Assembly (NCBI GenBank): GCA_030620095.1
Contig: JAUTXW010005188.1
Coordinates: forward strand, 1,202,043-1,266,042
Direction: 5' to 3'
Source of the DNA: Kuschelorhynchus macadamiae
Lineage: Eukaryota; Arthropoda; Insecta; Coleoptera; Curculionidae
DNA length: 64,000 nt
The translations under genes and the position numbers were made by a program. How positions within the stretch are numbered: position 1 is the stretch's first letter; every line of letters starts with the position of its first letter. This document shows positions 24,470 to 35,994 of the stretch, piece after piece. Below the pieces are notes generated by a model that was given only the letters and a program-made list of their open reading frames with translations, did no database searches and was not told the origin of the DNA.

Positions 24470-24995
24470 ATTTGTTTTTTGGGCATAATTTAAAATAAAT
24501 TGAATAAGTAGTTTTTACACTGATTTGTTTAAGACCGGCGTTTTGTTCCGTCATGTTGAATTCGTACCAGTTTATATCTATATCACATTTAATTTTTGTG
24601 CAAAAATTCAACTCAATTGAATAAGAAATTTTTCTTACGTTGATTTAAAAAATATATTTGCCGGCATTTTGTTCTGCCATGTTGAACTCATATCACAATT
24701 TTACGAGTTTACCACACTTAATGCTTGCACACAATTTGAAATCAATCTAATAAGTACTTTTTTGCCATTTGGTTTCTACCATAATGTGGCCAGTTCATTT
24801 CTAAGTAACAATTGATTTTTCTGCAAAATCTGAAATACATTGGATAATTAGTTTTTTTTTTAATAATTTTAAGCAGTAGTAACTAGTTTTTCTGACAGAC
24901 AGACTGACAGATAGGCCGACGGATTTGAGAAAACCTTTTTTTTTGGAATCTAGAAATCTGAAACGTGAAGATATATAAAACCTGGGAGGGTGTTT
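24470..24995 (-). repeat. R1 repeat fragment (~500-bp unit), inverted
   Basis: This contains minus-oriented monomers (TTTTGTTCCGTCATGTTGAA, TTTTGTTCTGCCATG) and one head segment near 24880-24965 with GACAGACAGACTGACAG and CTGGGAGGGTG. Its left edge is interrupted by the hAT element. Confidence 0.8.
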
Positions 24996-26276
24996 ATTAT
25001 TATCATTCATTATCTACGGAAATTGTTGGCTTTGTATTGTATGTTCTTTACAGCAAACCTAACCAATCCTAACTTAAAATAACCCGATTTTTTAATGATT
25101 AACTATAAAATATGTTAAACTCTAAAACTCTCAGTTTCAGAGCTTTATGTTGCTCAATTTGGCACAGCATCTCTCCTATGTTGTCAGTACTACACAGCGT
25201 GTAACAAAAGTAAGAAAACGGCAAAATATCTCAGGTATTATTTTTTGTAATCAAATAAATATCTTATTAATCAAAGCTCTCCCATTTATCTAAGTACATA
25301 AACTCTACAAACAAAACTTTACTATCTATAAATAATTTGTAAGTGAAAATGTATACAAAAGTTATTTTGAGAACTGAGTAGATATTATTAAAAAGCCAAC
25401 GACTGATAATATGAGCTAGAGAAGAAATTATCTTGCTCAATTTGGCACAGCATCTCTCCTATGTTGTCAGTACTATACAGCGTGTAACAAAAGTAAGAAA
25501 ACGGCAAAATATCTCAGGTACCGCTTACATAAATTTAATGAAAATATGTATACTTAAGTATGAAATTATGCCGTATCTAGTGGAGAGATCCGCATTTCTG
25601 TCAAGTGTACCGTTTTTCTATCATAAAAGGAAAACTATTTTTTTAATGGAACACCCTATATAATATTACCTTTTTAAAATATGCGTAAAATTCTCAATAC
25701 TTTTTATTAAGTGTACTTTTTATAAAAGTCAGTTCAGTTCGTGCAAAAATAAGGGTCTACTGTCCAGAATGTAATGCATTATCTTTTATTAAAAAACCTG
25801 CAAACAAAAAATTACCTGATATGTTTGACAATGCTAGTTTTGTTGATTTACAAAAATAGATCTTTTAATTCCACTTACATTTCAGCTGCTGTACGGTGGA
25901 GCCGCTGTACGGCAAACGCATAAAACACCCATTCGCAGTCGTTCGGCTCTCGCTGTGATGACCGTTGGCTGCAGCGTTGATCGGGAAACGATGAGATTCG
26001 TGGAAGACGGTGCCGCGCAATATTATTATGGTTTATTGATCATCCAACGTTATTATTTAATCCAACAAAAAATCTAGGGCTTTAGCGGTTAACAGGGCCG
26101 TAGCAATTATAGGTCTTGACAATAAGAAAAAAACTTTGTGTTATTTTATGATTACAAAATAAAGGAGATTATTTTCGATATACGATTAAATCTAAATTTT
26201 AATTTACAAATTATTGTTACTTACGTTTTTTTAAGACAAAATTTACTGTTTACATTATTCTGAACTAGTAAATGTA
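24996..26276. other. Non-coding stretch with an 88-bp direct repeat
   Basis: A segment beginning TGCTCAATTTGGCACAGCAT at 25150-25238 recurs almost unchanged at 25433-25520, about 283 bp away. The second copy continues to a mariner-type end AACACCCTATATAAT near 25652. This looks like duplicated or nested mariner-like MITE ends. A GC-richer patch at 25885-26030 carries no recognised gene. Confidence 0.6.
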
Positions 26277-28278
26277 CAGGGTGTCCAATTTTGGTTGTAA
26301 ATGCAAGGTATCTCCGTTATTTATAAATATTTAGGGTTAAGGTTTTCGCGACACCGTGCCACTTTTTTGTCAAACTCAAGCTGCCGTAATCAGATTTTCC
26401 ATAGCGTTTCCGCCAAATTGAAAAAATTCATTTTTTCTCTCGGTTATCTTTTAACGTATCGAAAAGGTAAAAACTGGCTCTTATAGAGTTTTTTACGTAG
26501 AATCCAGTGACGTGGACAGATTTTTACTCGGGGCTGTCGTTTTTGATACATGACCCAAAGTTACGTTTTTTTTTTTAGATGGGACACCCTGTATATTTTT
26601 ACGTAGTCCTATTCGTCTTATTATGAACTTTAAGAATATATTAAGTACATCTATTTTTCGTAATTAGCGATGTTCAAAAGAACTGCTAAAACTAATTTTC
26701 ATTTTCTCTTAGACATCTCTCATACACTCTTGTAATTTTACCCAGTGCATTTGAAATGACTACATTGCGTGCTTATGCCTGCTCAGTGGTGTTACGCAGG
26801 TCTTAAACTGTGTTATGTCGGGTACGAACAATTAAATTTTTAGGTGACCCCATAAAAAGAAGTCCAATATGGACAGGTCAGGCGACCTAGGAGGCCATCG
26901 GACAGGTCCGTGCGTTCCAATCCAGCGTTCGGGGAAGTTCTCTTCTAAATAGCGCCTCACAATTTGGGAGTTATGTGCTGGAGCTCCGTCTTGTTGGAAA
27001 TATATTTGATTCACATGTGCTAAAGGGACATCTTTTATGATTTCTGGCAATATATTTTGCAATATTTCAAGGTAGCGATTAGCAGTGAGACCTCCTTCAA
27101 AAATATGAAATTTTATTTTGGTTCCTAGTACGAAACAAGCGACATTAAAGCCAAATCTTCCTTGTTGCTCGCGTGGAAATATCAAATGTTGATTTTCAGG
27201 TGACCAGTGCCTCGTATTGTGCCTATTAAATATTCCAGCACTACTTATATTCTTCGGACCATATAACCGGCCTTCCAAAATTTTGGTTAGTATTAATTTT
27301 TTGTAAATACCACTGGCAAAAATCAATACGTCGTTCTGCATCTCCATCATGTAGATTTTGCACAACTCTGACTTTATAAGGTCCCGAGACTTGATTACAC
27401 CCACTTCATTCTCTATTTTTCTACAGGACCTTATAGGCGTTACATTTACACTTGTTAAGACGTTAATTTCATCAGCCTCACGATTCTCTTTGTTATATTT
27501 CTTTGATCTGGGCTTTTTGAAAGAGCCAAAATTTATTAAATTCGATTTCAGCCTATAGAATATTAATTTATTTGGCTGCCTCCTTTCCGGATATCTATAT
27601 AATAATAGTTTAACTTTTAAAAAAGATTGCAATAATAATTATGAAAATAAAACCTAATGAAATAAAGCTCTGAAGCAGCGTTTATATTTTCATGACTCTC
27701 TATGAAAAATTTGTTAAAAAGTAATAACCAGAGCGACTAATTTAACACGTCTATTAGTATTAACATCAAAACTTCATTTACTTTATGACAAAGCAGTGAC
27801 AAAGCGATTTTTGACAATCAGTCCAGGGCTTACTATGAAAAATATAGATAGATATTATTACAAACCTAAATTGCAGCCTTATTTTTTAAAATAAGTATAG
27901 ATTATCCTATATTTTTGAAAAGCTCATAATAAGACGAATAGGACTCCGTAAGAATATACAGGGTGTCCTATTTAAAAAAACGCGACTTTGGGTCATGTAT
28001 CAAAAACGACGGCCTCGAGTAAAAATCTGTCTACGCCATTGGATTCTACGTAAAAAACTCTATAAGAGTCAGTTTTTATCTTTTCGATACGTTAAAAGAT
28101 AACCGAGATACGAGGGGTGTCCCAAAATGCAACTTTTTCAATTTGGCCCTGTATCTCCGAAACGAGGCGGGCTATGGAGAATCTGATTACGGGAGCTTGA
28201 GTTTGACAAAAAAGTCAACCCTAAATATTTGCAAATAACGGAGATACCTTGCATTTACAACCAAAATTGGACACCCTA
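26277..28278 (-). mobile_element. Tc1/mariner-type transposon with ~350-bp inverted ends
   Basis: The left end CAGGGTGTCCAATTTTGG (26277) is matched in reverse at 28261-28278 with one mismatch at the last base, and TA flanks both ends. Similarity between the arms extends about 350 bp inward, including CCTATTCGTCTTATTATGA (26608) and its complement near 27925. The arms themselves contain secondary GGGTGTCC ends, so two inserted ends may be stacked. A transposase frame lies between the arms on the minus strand. Confidence 0.8.
26832..27632 (-). CDS. Mariner-like (IS630/Tc1 superfamily) transposase, partial
   Basis: An open frame of 266 codons. The C-terminal half is a DDE-superfamily catalytic core: FNVACFVLGTKIKF, GGLTANRYLEILQNILP, the second catalytic aspartate in YFQQDGAPAH, and WPPRSPDLSILDFFLWGHLK, where the third acid is D. 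The upstream W-SPENQHL segment fits the region just after the first catalytic aspartate. The N-terminal 70 residues do not resemble the usual paired HTH domain, so the true start is probably in an earlier, now shifted or deleted, segment. The frame ends shortly after the FFLWGHLK block without the usual C-terminal tail. It would be expected to cut and paste the flanking inverted repeats, but probably is defective. Confidence 0.82.
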   Translation of the reverse strand: MQSFLKVKLLLYRYPERRQPNKLIFYRLKSNLINFGSFKKPRSKKYNKENREADEINVLTSVNVTPIRSCRKIENEVGVIKSRDLIKSELCKIYMMEMQNDVLIFASGIYKKLILTKILEGRLYGPKNISSAGIFNRHNTRHWSPENQHLIFPREQQGRFGFNVACFVLGTKIKFHIFEGGLTANRYLEILQNILPEIIKDVPLAHVNQIYFQQDGAPAHNSQIVRRYLEENFPERWIGTHGPVRWPPRSPDLSILDFFLWGHLKI

Positions 28279-28280
28279 TA

Positions 28281-28934
28281 CAGGGTGTCCCAAAATTGAG
28301 CGTTTTTCCAATGATTCTGACAAATAAAGCCCGTCATCAGTGCTAATTTATGATGAGGACCGAAACATCGGGTCAAAAATCTAATCACGTCATATTGTCG
28401 AGAAAAAAAAATGGCAATGAGAATGAATTTTTAAATAACTTCCGGAGTAGAACAAAAAAGTTAAATATTTTTGAATTAGGTACTTCTTTTTTGATTCTAA
28501 TAAAAGAGGTAGAGAGAAATAAATTTAACATTTGCATTACCACATTTTTGGCTTCAAGATAACGTAGATAAATGAATTTTTGATTCGACGCGGGTTTTCC
28601 GTTCCTCGGCAATTATTATTAACTAGCATTGATGATGTTTTTTCTTATCGGAAAAATGTTAAGTGTGATACGCTGTTGGATTTAGAATTAAAGTTACTGT
28701 TTATAAAGAAGAACATACAATTTTTGACTATCTAAAAAGCAAAGTTTATAATGAACGTTCGGGGATAAATCGTCGAATCGTAAAATTAAATAACATATTT
28801 TGGTAGAGGAAATATCCTCAATTTCAAAACGGCATTTGATTGAGCACAAAATTGGGCAACTTTGCCACAATTTAAACTTTTCTATATCTCGTATAGCTTC
28901 TCCCAATGGTCACCCTAGAAATTGGAGTGCCCTG
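28281..28934. mobile_element. Mariner-type MITE, 654 bp
   Basis: CAGGGTGTCCCAAAATTG at 28281 and GGAGTGCCCTG ending at 28934 form imperfect inverted ends, each flanked by TA. Its left TA is shared with the right end of the preceding element, so the two are back to back. Open frames inside match nothing recognised. Confidence 0.55.
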
Positions 28935-30495
28935 TACACCATGTGAGCGATTTTCCATACGTTTTTTTAAATTAAAAATTAACGAAAATTATTGTTCATA
29001 AAAGATTTTAATTTTTTTACAATGATTATATTTCAAAAAAAGTAAATAAATATGGAATGTTTCCATTAAAAAGATAATGAAAATTTAGAAAAAATGTGAA
29101 AATAAACTTACATTTAACTACTAAATAGGTACTATCCATAAATATTGAATACATACAATTTACGCAACTGGTGTTCTTTTTACTTCCCTCGTAAAAGGAA
29201 AGTATTGTAATCGTGAAAACATCACTCTCCGAGATTTTTTCGGATCTTCACTAGGGTTCCTAGATGACGAAAAACATGTTTTCTCAATTCCATCGGACTG
29301 TCTGTCTGTCTATTCGCGGCGTAGCTAAAAAACTGCTTATCCGATTGACTTCAAATTTTGTTCAAAAATTAAGGGTCATATGGGGATGGCGGCTTAGTGA
29401 AGTATTAAAGAAATTAGGATTAAAAAACTACTCATCCAATTTATTTTAAATTTTGCAAAAACATCAAGTATTATGTTGAAAACAAGTGGTAATATTTTGG
29501 TAGAAATCCAAGATGGCGGAACAAAATGCCTGCATAATAAAATATTTAAAAATTCAGCCTCAAAAAACTACTTAATGGTTTGATTTCAAATTGTGTGCCA
29601 TAACTAATTGTGGTATAGGGATCAACTAGTAAAATAGTGGTATTAATTCAAGATGGTGAAACAAAATGACGGCCAAATAAAATGTTTGAACAAATCATCC
29701 TCTCAGTTTTACCGTTGCTAGATGCCAAAAAATATGTTTTATCAATTCTGTCGTTCTTTCTGTCAGTTCGCGGCATAGCTTAAAGACTCCTTAACCGATT
29801 TGCTTCAAATTTTGGTCAAAAATTAAGGGTCATATGGGTATGACTTGGTAATATTTTGGTAAAAATCCAAAATGGCGAAACAAAATGGCGGCCTAGTAAA
29901 ATGTTAAAAAAATGATTTTGAAAAAACTGCTTATTCAATTTATTTCAAATTTTGCATAAACATCAAGTATTATGTTGGAATCAACTGATAAAATTTTGGT
30001 ACGAAACCAAAATGGCAAAACAAAATGGTGGTATAATAAGTTATTTAAAATTGCAGCCAGAAAAAACTACTTAATGGATTGATTTCAAATTGTGTGCCAT
30101 AACTAATTGTAGTATAGGGCTTAACTAGTTAAATTGTGTTACTAATTGAAAAAGGGGAAACAAAATTGCGGTCAAATAAATTTTTTGTAATCATGAAGAT
30201 CACCTCCTCAAGGTTTACATATCTTCACGTTTTAATGTCTCTAGATGTCAAAAAACATGTTTTATCAAGTTCGTCGGTCCGTCTGTCGATCTGTGTGTCA
30301 GTTCGCGACATAGCTTAAATATTACTTACCCGATTGACTTCAAATTTTGAGCAAAAATTAAGGGTCATATGAGGATGGCCTGATAATATTATGATAAAAA
30401 TCCAATATGGCAGAAAAATGTGAAAAAATTTTTGTTAGAGTGGTGTATTATTTGTAGTTAAGATTCAGTTAAAAAAAAACAAGTTTTTTATAAAT

Positions 30496-30535
30496 TGTCG
30501 ATGTTTCGCAATTTAATTGTTACATCCTCAGGACA
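30496..30535 (-). ncRNA. Degenerate hammerhead-like motif, array unit 1
   Basis: On the minus strand: TGTC, CTGAGGA, a stem II GTAA/TTGC, GAAAC, ATC, then GACA closing stem I. This fits the type I hammerhead layout with a minimal stem III. Unit 2 (near 30727-30760) has CTGAAGA but AAAAC in place of GAAAC, and unit 4 (31153-31191) has CTAAGGA. Several copies are therefore probably dead. Confidence 0.4.
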
Positions 30536-30928
30536 CAAATATAGTTCTAATATCGGGCATGAAACCCATATTATCAGAACATTTACTCCATTGTTCCGCA
30601 TATATTTCTCAGATATTAAGTTTCTAAATTGTTTTCGTTAACAATCCTCTTGTTTTTATGTTAAAGTGGTGTATTATTTGGGGTTAGGATCTAGTAAAAA
30701 AAACAAAAGTCTATTTTTAAATAGTTGACGTTTTGCAACTGTATTGTTGCATCTTCAGAACACATATGTAGGTTCTATATCCAGTATGAAACCCATATTA
30801 TCAGTCTTTACGGCAGATATTTCCCAGACATTAAGTTTCTAAATGGTTTTGGGTAACGATTCTCTTGTTGTTATTTTAGAGTGGTGTATTATTTGGAGTT
30901 AGGATCCAGTAAAAAAAGACTTTTACAT

Positions 30929-30968
30929 TGTCGACGTTTCGAAACTTTATTGTTGAATCCTCAGGACA
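30929..30968 (-). ncRNA. Hammerhead-like motif, array unit 3
   Basis: Minus strand: TGTC, CTGAGGA, weak stem II, GAAAC, GTC, GACA. Both catalytic boxes and the GTC site are intact, but stem II pairing is poor. Confidence 0.4.
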
Positions 30969-31555
30969 CACATAGATTCTATATCCTGCATGAAACCCAT
31001 ATTTTCAGTCTTTAGCTACTACGTTGAACCGCAGATATTTCCTATATTAAGTTTCTAAATGGTCTTCGTTAACGATCCTCTTGTTTTCATGTTAGAGTGG
31101 TGTATTATTTGGGGTTAGAACCCAGTAAATAAGCAAATGTCCTTTTTTAAATTGTCGACGTTTCGCAATTTATTGCTGCATCCTTAGGACACATAAATTT
31201 TATATCCTGCATGATACCCCTATTATCAGTTTTTACCTACTCCGTTGGTTCGCAGATATTTCCCAGATATTAAATTTCTAAATGTTTTTCGTTAACGATC
31301 TCCCTGTGGTTATGTTAGAGTGGTGTATTTTTTTGGGTTAGGAAATATCTGCGGACCAATGGAGTGGGTAAAGACTAATATGGCTTCCATGCAAGATAGA
31401 AAATCTATGTGTCCTGAGGATGCAACAATAAATTGGCGAAACGTTGTTTTTACTAGATCCTAACGCCAAATAATACACCACTCTAACATAACAACAAGGG
31501 GATCGTTAATGAAAACCATTCTGAAACTTAATATCTGGGATATCTGCGGACCAAC

Positions 31556-33099
31556 GGAGTAGGTAAAGATGATAATATGAGTTTCAATTTAAGATGGCGA
31601 AACAAAAATACCGCCAAATGAAATTTTTAAAAAATCAGCTTAAAAACTCTTGAGCATTTGATTTTAAATTTTGCAGAAAAATTAAATGTGAAAATGGGAT
31701 ATTTCTTGAATTTATTTTAAATTATGCCCAAAATTCAAATGTGGCATAGATAGAATCCTTTCTTTTCTTTCCTTCCTTTTTAATGGTAAACATATTGGTC
31801 GGAATCCAATGGGCACAAAATGGCGCCCAATAAAAATGAAGAGACAGTATATGTAACACATATATACTGTGACTCTGTACTGAACTAACTTGGATCACAC
31901 TTCACTTTTCCTAATAAAAGCAATAATTCATAACGAGGGAAGTTCCGGGTAAAGGAAGTTACCGATTACATGAAAGTTATATTTAGTTATTTAATTTTAA
32001 ATTTTAGCGCGCGCTATACATGTAGATTTTTAAAAATCAGTATATATTTTTGTTAATGCCATTTTGCTGATATTAATTAAATAATTATGCGAAACCTCCA
32101 AATTTGTGCTTAAGGCATTTTTTCCTTAAATTATTTTCGTGAATTAAACACATGCTAACGAGGTCCCGCGATTTCGTTCGCGTATGACGCTAACGAAAGG
32201 GATATAAATAGGTAGGTACTTAGATTGCCTTATTTTTTTTTATTTTAGAAACCACGTTGTTGCATTTTCGTTAAATTTTTGTCAACAGGGGCTTAAGAGA
32301 TTTTTGTTTATAAATTATTTCCGATCTTTTGGATCACCCTGTATACATTTTTAAAAAATATGTCAAAAATAAAATGAAATATACCTGATCAAGCGTTGTT
32401 TTGAAAAATTAACCGTTTTTAAATAAAAAATATTGTATTATTTAAGGGTTTCATCCCCTTAAAATTTGATTTTTGAGCAGAATCATGATTAATCAGTGAC
32501 CAAATTGTTTGAAACACTCTGTATACATTTTTAAGAAACCTTAAAATATGCTAAATAACCAAATAAAATACACGAGCTTAAGCGTTTTGCCGAAAAACCA
32601 ACCGTTTGTTTAAATAAAAAATATTGTAATATTTAAGGGGCAGTTTCACCGCCGAGTTTTAAAAAATTCCTTTTTATCCAACCTCTACTTCTACTACCAA
32701 CCAAAATGCATGTTTTTTCGTCAAGCAGTTTGAGCAGAATTGTGATCAATCCGTGACCCGATTTTTTTTAAACACCCTGTATACAATACAAGAAATAGAT
32801 GTGAAAGGTATCGGTTACCAGACGATCATTTAAAAAAAAATCGTATAAATCGGTGCAGTACAACTCTCTCACGAACTTGCTGAAAACTTTAGCTCAGTGT
32901 ATATAGATTTTACAACAAATATTAAAAAGCATTAACACGTTTTTTTTTAAATAGCAAACCATTGTTTTGTTGTTTTCAATTATTTCATTAAATTCAAATA
33001 GTAAATACTTACCATCACGGTCAGGAAAGGAAACTGAATAAATTATGTATTCGACAAAATTCTTATTTTTCTATGTGGTTTATTTTCCAAAACTTTATT
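31556..33099. other. Centre of the composite: R1 monomers, a tandem duplication, unique DNA
   Basis: R1 monomers continue to about 31840. CATAACGAGGGAAGTTCCGGGTAAAGG at 31930-31957 is another R1-type end (shown here in two overlapping parts: CATAACGAGGGAAG and AGTTCCGGGTAAAGG). At 32320-32520 and 32520-32780 two diverged direct copies share CACCCTGTATACATTTTTAA, AAATAAAAAATATTGTA and TTGAGCAGAAT, resembling a mariner-type MITE repeated in tandem. No gene was seen. Confidence 0.5.
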
Positions 33100-35168
33100 T
33101 TCGTGACTATGCGTTTTTTATTCTTTACATTGATACATACCGCTATTTTGTTACGTCATGTTGAACTCGTACCAGTTAATCCTTATATCACATTCAGTAA
33201 AATAAGATTTTTTTGCGTTCATTTAAAAAGAAATATTTGTTACGCCATCTTGAATTCGTCCACAACTTTACCAATTTATCTCTATATGACATTTAATGCA
33301 TGCATACATTTTGAAATTAATCTCATGAGTAGTTCTTTCATTTTTTAAATATTTTGCTCTTCTGGTATTTTGTTTTACTATCTTATATTCATACCAATAT
33401 ATTACCAGTTTATTCCTATGTAACACTTGTTTTTGTGTAACATTTGAGGAAATTGGATAACAAGTTTCTTAAGGCCGCCATTTTGTTCCGGCATATTCGA
33501 TTTTTACCAAAATATTTCTAGGTCATCCCCATATGACTCTCAAACCAGACAGACGAACCGATGGCAATAAAAACATTTTTTGGGATCTAGGGACGCTAAA
33601 ACCTGAGAGGGTGATTCTTTCATGATTATAAATATTATATTTGGCCGCTATTTTGTTCCCCTATCTTGAATTATACCCCAATTAGTTATGGCACACAGTT
33701 TGAAATCACTCCATTAAGTAGTTTCTTTCATGCTGAATTTATAAATATTCCATTAAGCCGCCATTTTGAATTCGCACTACAATTTTACCAGTTGATTTCT
33801 ACATAATTCTTGATTTTTGTGCAAAATTTAAAATAAATTGGTTAAGTAGTTTTTAGCAATAACTTCACTAGGCCGCCATTTTGTTTTGACATTGGATTTT
33901 TACCAAAATATTACCAGGTCACTCCCATATGACCCTTAATCACAGAATTAAACTGTGCCTTAATTTTTGACCATAATTTTTAGTCAATCGGGTAAGTAGT
34001 TTGTAGATATGCCGGGAAGATACGGATCGACAGACAGACCGACAGAATTAAGAAAACATGTTTTTCGGCATCTTGGGACCCTGAAACGTAAAGATCTGAA
34101 TAAATCTCATAGAATGTTTTTTCACGATAACAATACTTTCCTTTTACGAGGTAAGTAAGGATAATTTGGCTGCTATTTTGTTTCGCCATCTTGAATTCGT
34201 AACACAACTTTACCAGTTTATCTCTGTCACACTTAATGCTTGTATAAAATTTAAAATTAATGTCATTTTGTTTTTCTATCTTATATTCATACCAAAATGT
34301 TACCGGGTTCATTCCGATGATTTTTGGGCAAAATTTGAAGAAATTGGATAATTAGTTTTTAGTAGTAATTTTTAAGTACTAGGTCGCCATCTGGTTCCGG
34401 CATATCGGACTTTTATCAAAACATTACCAAGTCACCCACATGTGACCATCAATTGTTGACTAAAATTTGGAAGTCCATCTAGTGAGTAGTTTTTAAGCTG
34501 TGCCGCGAACTGAGAGACAGACAGGCAAACCGACAGACGGACCAAAGAAATTGATAAAATATTTTTTGGAATCTAGGGACGCTAAAACCTGAAAATATGT
34601 AAAATCTGAAACGGTGATTTTTTCGTGAATATAAATATTTTATTTGGCCTCCATGGTGTTTCGCTATTTTGAATTAGTACCACAGTTTTACTAGTTCTAC
34701 TCTATACCACAATTAGTTATGAAACACAATTTGAAATCCGTCCATTAAGTAGTTTTTCAGGCTGAATTTTAGAATATTTTATTAAACCGCCATTTTGTTC
34801 CGCCATCTTGGATCCGTACCAAAATTTTACTAGTTGATTCCTACATATTACTTGATTTCTGTAGGTACACAATTTTAGATAAATTGAATAAGTAATTTTT
34901 TAGTAATTAGTAATTTCAGTAGGCCACCATTTTGTTTTGCCATATTGGATTTTTACCAAAATGTTATCTTACCATGTCATCCCCAGATAACCCTTTATTT
35001 TTGATCAAAATATAAAGTCAATCGGGTAAGTACTCTTTCAGCTATGCCGCGAACAGGCGAAACATGTTTTTCGGCATCTAGGGACCTTGAAACCTGGAAA
35101 TCTGAAAAAACCTCGGAGGGTGATTTTTTCACGATTTCAATATCTCTCTTTTACGAGGGAAGTAAAAA

Positions 35169-35404
35169 TACATTAGGAATGTGCCAACCGTTTTGCTCTG
35201 GACTTTCGCTAAGTCAAACCGTTTGGATTTTACAGGTAGTCAAAATTATAAAATGAAAATTTTCCTCAATATTTTAAAATCAATTAAATTTAGGCCCATG
35301 GTGTATACAGTGTGTCTGAAAATGGTGATGGATGTATATCGCGATATCGATTTATTTTGATTTTTATAATCTTTCAAACTCCTTTAATCATCTATTGCAC
35401 TTGT

Positions 35405-35410
<6 letters not shown>
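35169..35410. other. Short non-coding spacer
   Basis: Nothing was recognised. Confidence 0.4.

Positions 35411-35483
<73 letters not shown>
35411..35483. repeat. (TA)n microsatellite
   Basis: About 73 bp of TA, directly beside the foldback repeat that begins at 35491. Confidence 0.95.
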
Positions 35484-35488
<5 letters not shown>

Positions 35489-35490
35489 AA

Positions 35491-35994
35491 GTATAAAGAA
35501 ATAACGGAGATTCGGCCAAAAAGTCTATAGTACATTTATTTTCTAATTGCCCAGCTTTCAAAATAATTCATTTCTTCTTCAGGGCTCTATAATAACATAA
35601 TTGTCAGAAAATTAAGGACTTTTTTACAATTAAAAAGTACTTACACTAATTAAAATGAAAAGACAATTTTGACAGAATTTTCAGAAAATATAAAATTATA
35701 TATTTGACATATTTAACGTATTTCTGTCATTATTATTTAATAGAAAAACAATTGGTTTTAAGTTGTTTATTTCTTGTCAAATGATGTCAAAATTTTAGTA
35801 GTTAAAATCTATCCAATTTTATATTTTCTGAAAATTCCCTCAATATTGTCTTTTTTAGTTGTAAAAAAGGTCCTAAATCTTCTGATAATTAGGTTATTAT
35901 AGAGCCCTAAAGAAGAAATGAGTTATTTCGAAAGCTTTGCTATTAGAAAAATGTATTATAAACTTTTTGGCAGAATCCCGTTATTTCTTTATAC
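35491..35994. repeat. Foldback repeat with ~200-bp arms and hammerhead-like cores
   Basis: GTATAAAGAAATAACGG at 35491 and its complement ending at 35994 bound two inverted arms separated by about 100 bp. On the minus strand the left arm has CTGAAGA (35582-35576), pairing segments GAAAT/ATTTT, and GAAAGC (35559-35554). The right arm on the plus strand has CTAAAGA, GAAAT/ATTTC and GAAAGC. The left copy fits the CUGANGA...GAAA hammerhead boxes; the cleavage site is not obvious. Confidence 0.6.

Larger units (their letters stand above)
30440..31555. repeat. Tandem array of ~216-226 bp units plus one inverted unit
   Basis: Units begin GTGGTGTATTATTTG at 30440, 30666, 30881 and 31097, with a partial start at 31320. 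From about 31340 the sequence turns back on itself: TCTGCGGACCAA, CTGAGGATGCAACAATAAA and ACACCACTCTAACAT are the complement of the earlier units. A second reverse start follows to about 31555. Each unit holds a degenerate hammerhead-like core. Confidence 0.85.
29177..35168. mobile_element. Foldback-like composite: inverted arms of ~500-bp higher-order R1 repeats
   Basis: TTTTTACTTCCCTCGTAAAA at 29177 has its inverse complement ending at 35168. The left arm (29177-30430) holds heads at about 29190, 29690 and 30195, each followed by two or three ~130-bp monomers (ACTTCAAATTTTG, ATGGCGG motifs). The right arm (about 33100-35168) has the same heads in reverse at about 33540, 34040, 34520 and 35040. 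Spacing is about 500 bp in both. Between the arms lie a tandem array (30440-31555), further R1 monomers and unique DNA. This is the architecture of Drosophila Foldback-type elements. No transposase gene is seen, and a chance pair of opposed repeat arrays remains possible. Confidence 0.5.

Noticed and set aside
28300..28380. Hammerhead-like ATGATGAGGACCGAAACATC
   Set aside because: It lacks the CUGANGA C and has no room for stem II, so it does not fit the fold.
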